This document shows positions 47,838 to 55,837 of a stretch of DNA of 64,000 nucleotides, one piece after another (positions within the stretch are counted from its first letter, which is position 1; every line of letters starts with the position of its first letter). The DNA is from Achromobacter dolens (lineage in GTDB: Bacteria > Pseudomonadota > Gammaproteobacteria > Burkholderiales > Burkholderiaceae_B): the NCBI RefSeq assembly GCF_902859745.1, contig NZ_CADIJW010000020.1, forward strand, positions 1 to 64,000, given 5' to 3'. A program made the translations under genes and the position numbers. The notes under the pieces were generated by a model. That model did no database searches. It was not told where the DNA came from and worked only from the letters and a program-made list of their open reading frames with translations.

Positions 47838-48487
47838 TGGCAGGAGCAGAACCCAAACGGCGCGCCGCCGACGTCGCCTACGACCAGATCGAAAGCATGA
47901 TCGCCACCCTGCAATTGCAGCCGGGCAGCGCGGTCGTGGAAGCCGATCTGGTCGAAAAGACCGGCCTGGGCCGCACCCCGCTGCGCGAAGCCTTGCTGCG
48001 CATGGTGGCGGCCGGCCTGATCCGCCAGGAACCGCGGCGCGGCCTGCGGGTCTCGATGATCCAGCTGGCCGACCACATGGACCTGATCCAGACCCGCCGG
48101 GCGCTGGAGCAGCTGATCGCCGCCAGCGCCGCGCGCCGCGCCACGCCGGCGCAGCGCGGCCAGATCGTCGAATGCGCGACGCAGATGGTGCGCGCGGCCG
48201 AGGGCGGCAACCTGGACGACTACATGCAGGCCGACCAGTTGCTCGACCACGTCTGTCACAGCGCCTGTCGCAACGTGTCGGCGGTGAATGCGGTGGAACC
48301 GCTGATCATCCAGTGCCGCCGCTTCTGGTACGCCTACCAGCACGAGGGCGACATCGCCGAAGGCGCGCGCCGCCACATGGCCATGGCCGCCGGCATCGCC
48401 ACGGGCGACGAAGCGGCGGCCATCCAGGGCGCGGATTCGCTGATGGACTACCTGGAGATGTTTACGCGCAAGGTGATTGACGCGTAG
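47837..48487 (+). CDS. GntR/FadR-type transcriptional regulator
   Basis: A 216-residue regulator. The winged helix is YDQIESMIATLQLQPGSAV to GRTPLREALLRMVAAGL (residues 15-57), followed by an all-helical FCD effector domain with conserved His and Asp residues. It is the last gene of the lyase-liv operon, joined to livM by a one-base overlap, so it is probably the local repressor. Its tail overlaps the convergent PACE gene by 26 bp. Confidence 0.92.
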   Translation: MAGAEPKRRAADVAYDQIESMIATLQLQPGSAVVEADLVEKTGLGRTPLREALLRMVAAGLIRQEPRRGLRVSMIQLADHMDLIQTRRALEQLIAASAARRATPAQRGQIVECATQMVRAAEGGNLDDYMQADQLLDHVCHSACRNVSAVNAVEPLIIQCRRFWYAYQHEGDIAEGARRHMAMAAGIATGDEAAAIQGADSLMDYLEMFTRKVIDA

Positions 48488-48953
48488 CGCTCGCGGCCGG
48501 GGCGGCGGCGTCCTTGGCGCCGCGCGCCAGCCAGGCCAGGACGCGCGGGCGGGCGCGGTCGTAGCCCAGGTTGTAGAAGAAGGCGTACGGCAGGTAGAAC
48601 AGCACCAGCGCGATGTCCAGCACGAAGGCCTGCCACAGGCTGATGTTCAGCCACCAGGCGGCCAGCGGGATCACGATCAGGATCAGCCCGAGCTCGAAGC
48701 CGAACGCGTGGATCACGCGCACGCGCAGGTTGCGGGTGATGCCCAGGCGGTTCTCCAGGCGGTCGAAGCCGGCGTTGTAGATCATGTTCCAGACCAGCGC
48801 GACCCAGGCGATCACGGCGGTCAGCACGCCCATTTCGAACAGCGACTTGCCCATGGCCCAGGCGGCCACCGGCGCGCACAGGCCAATGGCGAGAATCTCG
48901 AACAGGAAAGCGTGGATGAAGCGCTCTTTGATGGTTTTCTTGGCTTGCGTCAT
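48462..48953 (-). CDS. PACE-family (AceI-like) multidrug/biocide efflux protein
   Basis: A 163-residue inner-membrane protein with four hydrophobic helices in two tandem bacterial transmembrane pair domains. The internal duplication is visible as RFIHAFLFE (residues 11-19) and RVIHAFGFE (79-87). Glu19 corresponds to the essential Glu15 of Acinetobacter AceI. The family exports chlorhexidine and short-chain diamines. It is divergent from a LysR regulator like aceI-aceR. A Lys- and Ala-rich tail ends the protein. Confidence 0.92.
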   Translation of the reverse strand: MTQAKKTIKERFIHAFLFEILAIGLCAPVAAWAMGKSLFEMGVLTAVIAWVALVWNMIYNAGFDRLENRLGITRNLRVRVIHAFGFELGLILIVIPLAAWWLNISLWQAFVLDIALVLFYLPYAFFYNLGYDRARPRVLAWLARGAKDAAAPAASATRQSPCA

Positions 48954-49030
48954 GACCCACCTCTGAGGTCGTTTGTTTCAGTGACCGGGGGATTTTCGAC
49001 GATATTTCCGGTACGATAAAGATAGAATCC

Positions 49031-49045
49031 ATCGGAAATTCCGAT
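49031..49045. promoter_or_regulatory. Perfect palindrome in the PACE-LysR divergent region
   Basis: ATCGGAAATTCCGAT is symmetric over 15 bp and lies 14 bp before the LysR start. A second TTTCCGGTACG element lies about 30 bp to its left. It is probably the regulator's own binding site. Confidence 0.55.
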
Positions 49046-49058
49046 ACAACACCCATCC

Positions 49059-49922
49059 ATGCGCCATTCCCTGGAATCCCTGGCCACCTTCGCCCAGGTG
49101 GCCGCCGAGGGCACCTTTTCAGCGGCGGCCCGCAAGCTGGGCAAGAGCCAGTCCACCGTCAGCGAGACCATCGCCAACCTCGAGGTCGACCTGAACGTGA
49201 CGCTGTTCGACCGCAGCCAGCGCCAGCCGTCCCTGACCGAGGCCGGCCAGGTGCTGCTGGGCCAGGCCTTGCAGGTGCTGGCGGCCAATGACCGCCTGAA
49301 CCGCAGCGCCAGCCAGCTGTCGGCCGGACTGGAGCCGCGCCTGACCGTGGTGCTGTCGGATACGTTTCAGTCCGAAACCTTTGAGAACATGCTCAGCCAG
49401 ATCGACCAGCGCTATCCGGCGCTGCGCTTCGAGTGCCTGATCGCGGAATACGAGGACGTGGTGGCGCTGGTGCAGCAGGGCCGCGCCCACCTGGGGCTGA
49501 TGGCGGCGCAGGAAAGCTATCCGCCCGACATGGCCCACGCGACGCTGCGCGAAGCGTCGGAGATCGTGCTGTGCGTGGGCCGCGGCCATCCGCTGGCGAC
49601 GCTTTCCGGGGTGACCCGGGACCACCTGAAGACCGAACGCGAGCTGCGCCTGAGCACCTATGAGCTGGACGACAAGGACCCCGCGCCGTCGCAGTCGACA
49701 TGGTCGGCGCCGGGCTACCTGATGCTGCTGGAAATGGCCACGCTGGGATTTGGCTGGACCGAGTTGCCGCGCTGGATGCTGCAGCGCTTCGGCCGCGGGC
49801 AACTGGTGGAACTGGCGGTGCCGGGCTGGCCGCGCCAGATCCGGGTGGACGCGGTGTGGTCGACCCGCCGCCCGCTGGGACCGGCCGGCGCCTGGCTGCT
49901 GCAGAGCCTGACGCGGGCCTAA
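49059..49922 (+). CDS. LysR family regulator, AceR-like
   Basis: A 287-residue LysR protein. The winged helix is LATFAQVVAAEGTFSAAARK-like (residues 5-24) and KSQSTVSETIANLE (28-41); a standard effector domain follows. It is divergent from the PACE efflux gene, as aceR is from aceI, so induction by diamines or chlorhexidine is the likely function. A perfect 15-bp palindrome precedes it. Confidence 0.88.
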   Translation: MRHSLESLATFAQVAAEGTFSAAARKLGKSQSTVSETIANLEVDLNVTLFDRSQRQPSLTEAGQVLLGQALQVLAANDRLNRSASQLSAGLEPRLTVVLSDTFQSETFENMLSQIDQRYPALRFECLIAEYEDVVALVQQGRAHLGLMAAQESYPPDMAHATLREASEIVLCVGRGHPLATLSGVTRDHLKTERELRLSTYELDDKDPAPSQSTWSAPGYLMLLEMATLGFGWTELPRWMLQRFGRGQLVELAVPGWPRQIRVDAVWSTRRPLGPAGAWLLQSLTRA

Positions 49923-49958
49923 TGTCGGCAAGCGTGGACGCCCTGGCGCACGACGCGC

Positions 49959-50777
49959 CTAGCGCGCGGTGTGCGGCAGGCGCGAAATGCGCACGCCGTT
50001 GGCGGCCAGCCAGTCGCCCAGCTTGGGGCAGGCCAGCACATCGTATTCGGCGCGGCGCTGGCGCGCCATGGCGCTGCCGCCCTGGCTGTCCTTGGCCGGA
50101 TGGCACATCAGCAGATCGCAGTCGCGGGCATTGAACAGCCAGTTCTGCAGCAGGTCGGCATAGCGCCGCTTGCCCCCCTCGAAACCGTAGACACCCAGCA
50201 GCCGGCGGTTGGTGCGCAGGCCTTCACGGTTGGCGCGGCGGCCCAGTTCGGCCGCGCCCAGCGCGCCGATGATGCGCGCCTTGAGCGATTCCTTCAGCGG
50301 AATGCCGCAAAGCATGCCGGGCGCCGTCTGGCGCAACCACGGCATGCGGGCGCCGTAGCGCTGCTTGAGCATGACCAGCAGGCGTTCGCGGATCACGGGC
50401 AACTGGTGCACGTGCTGATGGCCGTCGACGTAGTCGGGAGCGCGGCCGAAGGCTGCCTCAAAGGCGTCGAACTGACGCGCCAGGTGCTGGTCGACCCAGG
50501 CCGCATCCAGGCGCCGCAGATAGGCACGCAGGATCAACTTCGACAGCGGCGGCAGGTCGGCATCGAAACCATTGCCCAAGGGCTCGGTGAAGTTCACGTG
50601 CAAGCCGAGATCGGCGTCCTGCGCCGCCAGCCGCGCCGCATTGGCGCGGAAGGTCGGTCCCAGCGACAGGCAACTGACCGCGCTCAGCCGGCCCATGCCG
50701 GCGAGCGCGATCATGCCTTCATCAATATCGGCATTCATGCCAAAATCGTCACCGCAAATCACTATGCGTTTGGTCAA
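49959..50777 (-). CDS. ChbG/HpnK (YdjC-like) carbohydrate deacetylase, LgmC-like
   Basis: A 272-residue metal-dependent N-deacetylase. Metal and catalytic residues are in VICGDDFGMN, LGLHVNFTEP (His60) and DYVDGHQHVHQLP. The start is probably TTG at 50777 (TKRIVICGDD follows); the open frame continues upstream but is antisense to GtrA. Next to ArnT- and ArnC-like genes, it probably deacetylates an undecaprenyl-phosphate-linked GlcNAc, as LgmC is thought to do for lipid A glucosamine addition in Bordetella. Confidence 0.85.
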   Translation of the reverse strand: MTKRIVICGDDFGMNADIDEGMIALAGMGRLSAVSCLSLGPTFRANAARLAAQDADLGLHVNFTEPLGNGFDADLPPLSKLILRAYLRRLDAAWVDQHLARQFDAFEAAFGRAPDYVDGHQHVHQLPVIRERLLVMLKQRYGARMPWLRQTAPGMLCGIPLKESLKARIIGALGAAELGRRANREGLRTNRRLLGVYGFEGGKRRYADLLQNWLFNARDCDLLMCHPAKDSQGGSAMARQRRAEYDVLACPKLGDWLAANGVRISRLPHTAR

Positions 50778-50813
50778 GTCCTCACCCCGCTTTTTTTCAT
50801 CGACACGCCCCAC

Positions 50814-51209
50814 ATGCGCGCCCTGCTTCAGCAAGTCATTCTGTTCGTCTTCGTCGGATGCGCAGCGGCCGCCACCCACTGGGGCGTCGCGGTCGCCTGC
50901 GTCGAAGGCCTGGGCGCGGCCCCGCTCCTGGCCAACCTGATCGGCTGGCTGGTGGCGTTCGTGGTGTCCTTCAGCGGACACTATCGGCTCACGTTCAGAC
51001 ATTCGAAGACACCCTGGACCATAGCAGTACGTCGTTTCTTCTTCATTTCAGCCGCGGGCTTCATCATCAATGAATCCGCTTACGCCTGGTTGCTGCGGGT
51101 AACGGCCATCCGCTACGACATCCTGCTGGCGCTCATCCTGATCGGCCTGGCGGTGGCCACCTTCATCACGAGCCGGCTTTGGGCGTTCCGCCACAAGCCC
51201 GCTGCTTGA
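50814..51209 (+). CDS. GtrA-family membrane protein, probable lipid-linked sugar flippase
   Basis: A 131-residue protein with four membrane helices and the GtrA pattern (LFVFVGCAAAATHWGV, YRLTFRH, ITSRLWAFRHK). GtrA proteins flip polyprenyl-phosphate sugars. It is divergent from the deacetylase with 36 bp between start codons and overlaps the ArnT-like gene's 3' end by 44 bp. In context it would move the undecaprenyl-phosphate glucosamine to the periplasmic side. Confidence 0.88.
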   Translation: MRALLQQVILFVFVGCAAAATHWGVAVACVEGLGAAPLLANLIGWLVAFVVSFSGHYRLTFRHSKTPWTIAVRRFFFISAAGFIINESAYAWLLRVTAIRYDILLALILIGLAVATFITSRLWAFRHKPAA

Positions 51210-52755
51210 ACGCGGCGTCCGAGACCACCTGCCAGATCACGTATTTCACGCTGTTCGCCGCCGGTTCGAGGCCGGCCAGGGCGCGGTAGCTGCCCGCGTC
51301 CGACTTGGTGCCCCAGACCCAGTAGCGGGCGCCATCGGGCGCCGCGCACAGGCGGGCGTGGAATTCGTCGGCGCTGATCAGCACCTGCTTGCCCACCTGG
51401 GGCTCGAACTTGGCGGCGTCATAGAGTTCCTTGCGCCAGTTGTCGCGCACCGGCACTTCCGGATTGAGCCAGTCGTCCACCACCCAGGTCGGGTTGGGCG
51501 CCTTGGCGTACAGCGCCAGGTCGAACGGATAGGTGTGCAACGACACGAAGGTATCGGCAGGCTGAGCCAGCGAACGGATCTGTGCGGCCAGCGGGCCGGC
51601 GCTGCCACGGGCGGAGTGCGCCGCGATGCCGATGGCCAGCACACAGATGCCGGCGCCGACGGCCACGCAGATGCGCACCAGGCGCGGCGTCAGGACGTCG
51701 CTCTTCTGGCGCGCCGCGGCGACGATCACTTCCGCCAGCAGGAAGGCCAGCGGCGGCAACGCCGGCAACACGTAGCCGACCAGCTTGGAGTTGGGCAGCG
51801 AGAAAAAGCCTACCACCACCACGAACCAGATCAGCGCCAGGCGCCGCAGGTCGCGCTGGGGGCCCTCCGCCCAGAACGCCTTGCGCAAGATGCCGCCGCC
51901 CCAGAGGGACCACGGCAGGCTCAGGCCGACCACCACGGGCAGGTAGAACCAGAACGGCTGGGCGTTGTTGAAACCGGAGGCGGCGAAGCGCTGGAAATGC
52001 TGGTAGACGAAGAAGTAGTCGTAGAACCCGGGATAGCGGATCTGCATTAGCGCGAACCACGGCACCGCGACCACCGCAAACACCAGCAACGCGGGCGGCC
52101 AGACCAGCGCCCCCAGGCCACGCCAGCGGCGACTCCAGACCAGCCATACGAACAGGATTGCGCCCGGCAGCACCAGGCCGATCAGGCCTTTGGCCAGGAC
52201 TGCCAGGCCGGCCAGCGCGGCGGCGGCCAGCGACATCCAGCGATAGGCCTCGCCGCGCTCGACACGCAGCACGGTGTCGGCCGCGGCCAGCACGCACAGG
52301 GTGATCATGCCGGCGACCAGCATGTCCAGGTTGGCGAATTGCGAACCGCCGTAGAAGAACGGCACGGTGGCCAGCACCAGCGCGGTCAGCGTCGCGCTGG
52401 CGGCGTCGCGGTAACGGCGCACGAAGGCGTACAGCCCGGCAATGGCGGCCCAAGAGGCCAACAGCGACGGCAGGCGCGCGGCCCAGGGGTGCACGCCGAA
52501 CACCGTGAAGGACAACTCGGTCAGCCAGTAGTACAGCGGCGGCTTGTGGAAATAAGGCATGCCGTCGAGTAGCGGCACCATGTGCGAACCGCTGCGCAGC
52601 ATGTCCCAGGCGACGCCGGCGTAGCGGCCCTCGTCGGGCAGCGTCAGGGGCCGCACCCAGGCCAGGAAGGCCAGCCAGAAACCGATGGCGAGCAGGAACC
52701 TGCCCGCCGGCGGGATCCAATCGGAACGCGCCGGCTGTTGCATCGCGGCGGCCAT
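51166..52755 (-). CDS. ArnT-type lipid A glycosyltransferase (GT83/GT39), LgmB-like
   Basis: A 529-residue integral membrane enzyme with about 12 hydrophobic segments. The first periplasmic loop has PDEGRYAGVAWDML, and MPYFHKPPLYYWL follows, both typical of ArnT. A soluble C-terminal domain begins near residue 410. It transfers a sugar from undecaprenyl phosphate to lipid A phosphates. The neighbours suggest glucosamine, as with LgmB of Bordetella. The start at 52755 overlaps the stop of the GT2 gene. Confidence 0.9.
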   Translation of the reverse strand: MAAAMQQPARSDWIPPAGRFLLAIGFWLAFLAWVRPLTLPDEGRYAGVAWDMLRSGSHMVPLLDGMPYFHKPPLYYWLTELSFTVFGVHPWAARLPSLLASWAAIAGLYAFVRRYRDAASATLTALVLATVPFFYGGSQFANLDMLVAGMITLCVLAAADTVLRVERGEAYRWMSLAAAALAGLAVLAKGLIGLVLPGAILFVWLVWSRRWRGLGALVWPPALLVFAVVAVPWFALMQIRYPGFYDYFFVYQHFQRFAASGFNNAQPFWFYLPVVVGLSLPWSLWGGGILRKAFWAEGPQRDLRRLALIWFVVVVGFFSLPNSKLVGYVLPALPPLAFLLAEVIVAAARQKSDVLTPRLVRICVAVGAGICVLAIGIAAHSARGSAGPLAAQIRSLAQPADTFVSLHTYPFDLALYAKAPNPTWVVDDWLNPEVPVRDNWRKELYDAAKFEPQVGKQVLISADEFHARLCAAPDGARYWVWGTKSDAGSYRALAGLEPAANSVKYVIWQVVSDAAFKQRACGGTPKAGS

Positions 52756-53807
52756 CAGTGCGCGACCTTGTCGGCGCGGGCGGCCTGCCCCTGGCGGCGG
52801 CGCACGACGAACAGCGGGCGCCCCTTGACCTCGTCGAAGATGCGGGCGACGTATTCGCCCACCACGCCCAGCGAGATCAGATTGACGCCGGCGAAGAACA
52901 GCACGGCCGTCACGATGGTGGTCCAGCCGGACACCGGGTTGCCGGACACGAGGAAATCGATCACCAGGTACGCCGCGTAGGCCATCGCCAGCACGGCGAA
53001 CAGCACGCCGACGAGGCTGACCAGGCGCAGCGGCCAGGTGGTGAAGGCGGTCAGGCCGTCCAGCGCCAGCCGCGCCAGGCGCATGCTGCCGAAGCGGCTG
53101 TCGCCGTGCATGCGTTCGTCGGGGGTGTAAGGCAGCGCCTCGCCCTTGAAACCGACCCAGGCGTACAGCCCCTTCATGAAACGGGTGCGCTCGGGCAGCG
53201 CGTTCAGCGCGTCCACCACGTTGCGGCTCATCAGGCGGAAGTCGCCGGCGTGGGCCGGCACGTCCACGCCGCGGGCGCCGCTCAGCAGCTTGTAGAACCA
53301 GCGGGCGCCGGTGCGCTTGACCCAGGACTCGTCGCTGCGGGTTTCGCGCACGGCGTAGACCATCTCGGCGCCGGCGGCCCAGCGGGCCAGCATCTGCTCG
53401 ATCAGGGCGGGCGGATGCTGCATGTCCGCATCCAGGCAGATCACGACGTCGCCGGTGGCGCTTTCGAGCCCGGCGCTGAGCGCGGCTTCCTTGCCGAAAT
53501 TGCGCGACAGTTGCACGTAGCGGAAGCCATCGTACTGGGACCATTCGGCCATCAGCGCCTCGGTGCCATCGGTGCTGCCGTCGTCGGCGACGATGATCTC
53601 CCAGCCGGAGCACAACGCCGACAGCCGGCTGCGCAGCAGCGGCAGCAGCACGCGCAGGTTCTCGCATTCATTCAGGCACGGAATGACGCAGGTGACGCAG
53701 GCGTCGTACGGCACATTGGCGGCCGCCGTCCCCCAGACCGCTTCCATGGGAAACGCTTTGGTCAGGACGTGTTGCCCCTGGGGCTCGGACCGGAATTGGA
53801 TATGCAT
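52755..53807 (-). CDS. ArnC-type GT2 glycosyltransferase, LgmA-like
   Basis: A 350-residue inner-membrane GT2 enzyme. The catalytic domain has VIPCLNECENL, VADDGSTDGT and the metal-binding LDADMQHPP, then HAGDFRLMSRNV; two C-terminal membrane helices lie near residues 245-310. It attaches a sugar to undecaprenyl phosphate on the cytoplasmic side. The first 35 residues are poorly conserved and the start could be internal. It is first in the minus-strand pair with the ArnT-like gene. Confidence 0.9.
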   Translation of the reverse strand: MHIQFRSEPQGQHVLTKAFPMEAVWGTAAANVPYDACVTCVIPCLNECENLRVLLPLLRSRLSALCSGWEIIVADDGSTDGTEALMAEWSQYDGFRYVQLSRNFGKEAALSAGLESATGDVVICLDADMQHPPALIEQMLARWAAGAEMVYAVRETRSDESWVKRTGARWFYKLLSGARGVDVPAHAGDFRLMSRNVVDALNALPERTRFMKGLYAWVGFKGEALPYTPDERMHGDSRFGSMRLARLALDGLTAFTTWPLRLVSLVGVLFAVLAMAYAAYLVIDFLVSGNPVSGWTTIVTAVLFFAGVNLISLGVVGEYVARIFDEVKGRPLFVVRRRQGQAARADKVAH

Positions 53808-54041
53808 GATGCTCTGAAATTGGAATGCGGGACGTTATGCCGGGCAGTATGCGCAAGCCATCGTCGAATTTTCATCAAATGCCCTGGCTATAAGACTGGT
53901 CGCATTCCGGCGATTCTAGGCAGCGTGGCCGGCAGAGATATAAAGTCGCGTAAATCTCTGTCCCCGATTTGTTAAGAGACGTGAAGCGACGCCTTCCGGG
54001 CGTCGGTAAAATGCGGGAAGTTCTTGTTTTCACAGGGTGTT

Positions 54042-54560
54042 ATGCAATATCGAGTCCGCCCCATGCTGGCCGGCGACGTGGACGCCATCCTCGAAGTCCA
54101 GGCCGGCGCCTATCCGGGGTTCCTCCTGGAAAGCGCTGATTTCTTCCTGAACCGGCTGGCGCTGGCCCCGGCGCACTGCTGGGTGGCGCAAGCCGCCACG
54201 CCGCGGGACGGGCTGCTGGGCTATCTGGTTTCGTATCCGTGGGACGCCGGTCTGCCGCCGACCCTGGATGCGCCGCTGACCACGCTGCCGGAGCCCGCCG
54301 ACCACTGGTTCCTGCACGACTGCGCCGTGGCGCCCTCGGCGCAGGGCCTGGGCGTGGGCCAGGCCCTGCTGCGCACCGCGGCCGGGCGCGCCACGCAGGC
54401 GGGCCTGCGACGCGCCAGCCTGGTGTCGCTGGGCTCGGCCGTGGGTTATTGGCTGCGTCATGGCTATGCGCCGGTCGCCGGCGGCGGCCGCGATCTGGCC
54501 GCCAAGCTCGAGGGCTATGGCCCGCAGGCCAGTTACATGGCGCGCGCCTTTCCGTTCTGA
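54042..54560 (+). CDS. GNAT family N-acetyltransferase
   Basis: A 172-residue acyltransferase. The acetyl-CoA-binding motif A is VAPSAQGLGVGQALLRTA (near residues 101-118), with the following strand LVSLGSAVGYWLRHGY as motif B. The substrate is unknown. AGGGTG lies just before the ATG at 54042; an upstream TTG start is less likely. A TAAAAT -10-like element precedes it. gltS starts 66 bp later. Confidence 0.87.
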   Translation: MQYRVRPMLAGDVDAILEVQAGAYPGFLLESADFFLNRLALAPAHCWVAQAATPRDGLLGYLVSYPWDAGLPPTLDAPLTTLPEPADHWFLHDCAVAPSAQGLGVGQALLRTAAGRATQAGLRRASLVSLGSAVGYWLRHGYAPVAGGGRDLAAKLEGYGPQASYMARAFPF

Positions 54561-54626
54561 CCTCCCCCGGGGGGCCACGCGCGCCCGCCTCTCTCGTCCG
54601 TTGCCCCGCGAGGCACGAAGGTTTCC

Positions 54627-55835
54627 ATGATTTCACTCTCGCCCGTCCAATCCCTGCTGGCCTGCTGCCTGGTGCTGGCCATCGGCCGCGTCCTGACCAC
54701 CCGCATCGGCGTGCTGGCGCGCTACAGCATCCCGGACCCAATCGTCGGCGGTCTGCTGTTCGCGATCGGCGCCTACGCGCTATCGACCTGGGGCGGCCAC
54801 GCCGTGTCCCTGGAAACCAGCATCAAACCGACCCTGTTGCTGCTGTTCTTCGGCTGCATCGGCCTGACGGCGAACCTGAAGCTGCTGGCCAAGGGCGGCC
54901 CGCGGCTGATCGCCTTCCTGCTGGCGTTGATCCCCTTCCTGGTGCTGCAGAACGCGGTCGGGCTGGGCATGGCCTGGCTGCTCGACATGCATCCGCTGAT
55001 GGGGCTGCTGGGCGGCACCATCACACTGGTCGGCGGCCACGGCACGGGCGCGGCCTACGCCACCCGTTTTGCCGACGTCAACAATATCCAGGACGTCATG
55101 GCGCTGGCCATGACGGCGGCGACCATCGGCCTGGTGCTGGGCGGCGTGGTCGGCGGCCCCGTGGCGGAATGGCTGATGCGCCGCCACAAGCTGGCCGGCA
55201 GCCTGGATCGCCGCGCGACGGCGGGCCACGAGGCGCCCGACCTGACCGGGGCGCAACCGCCATCGACGGCGGCCTCGTTCATCACCTCGATGACCGCCGC
55301 CTTCGTCTGCCTGGTGGCGGGCGGCTACCTGGCCACGCTGGTGGAGGGCGCGCCGGTCAGCCTGCCCAATTTCCTCTGGTGCCTGGCGACCGGCGTGCTG
55401 ATCCGCAACGGCGGCGAGCGGCTGGGCCTGAAGCTGGATGACCGCGCCACCGAGATCATCGGCACCATCACGCTGTCGCTGTTCCTGGCCATGACGATGA
55501 TGACGCTGGACCTGGGCAGCGTGGCGCGGCTGGCCGGGCCGCTCGCGCTGATCCTGGCGGTGCAGACGCTGTTCTGCGCGCTGTATTCGGCCTGGGTGGT
55601 GTTCCGCCTGCTCAGGAGCGACTACGAGGCCGCCATCATGTCGGCCGCGTTCTGCGGCTTTTCGCTGGGCGCCACCGCCACCGCCATCGCCAACATGCAG
55701 GCGCTGACGCGGCGCCACGGCCCCGCGCCGCAGGCCTTCATCGTGGTGCCGGTGACGGGCGCGTTCCTGGTGGACATCCTCAACGTGATCGTCCTGACCT
55801 CGTTGATCTCCCTGCCGTTCGTGGGAGGGATGTGA
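54627..55835 (+). CDS. gltS: Sodium/glutamate symporter GltS (ESS family)
   Basis: A 402-residue inner-membrane symporter with about ten hydrophobic segments. The two reentrant-loop GGHGT-type motifs of the family appear as GGHGTGAAYATRF (near residue 135) and the related GFSLGATATAIANMQAL (near residue 350). It imports glutamate with sodium in known members. The following gene, for a TAXI-type substrate-binding lipoprotein, starts only 2 nt after its stop, which is unusual for a binding-protein-independent carrier. Confidence 0.93.
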   Translation: MISLSPVQSLLACCLVLAIGRVLTTRIGVLARYSIPDPIVGGLLFAIGAYALSTWGGHAVSLETSIKPTLLLLFFGCIGLTANLKLLAKGGPRLIAFLLALIPFLVLQNAVGLGMAWLLDMHPLMGLLGGTITLVGGHGTGAAYATRFADVNNIQDVMALAMTAATIGLVLGGVVGGPVAEWLMRRHKLAGSLDRRATAGHEAPDLTGAQPPSTAASFITSMTAAFVCLVAGGYLATLVEGAPVSLPNFLWCLATGVLIRNGGERLGLKLDDRATEIIGTITLSLFLAMTMMTLDLGSVARLAGPLALILAVQTLFCALYSAWVVFRLLRSDYEAAIMSAAFCGFSLGATATAIANMQALTRRHGPAPQAFIVVPVTGAFLVDILNVIVLTSLISLPFVGGM

Positions 55836-55837
55836 TC

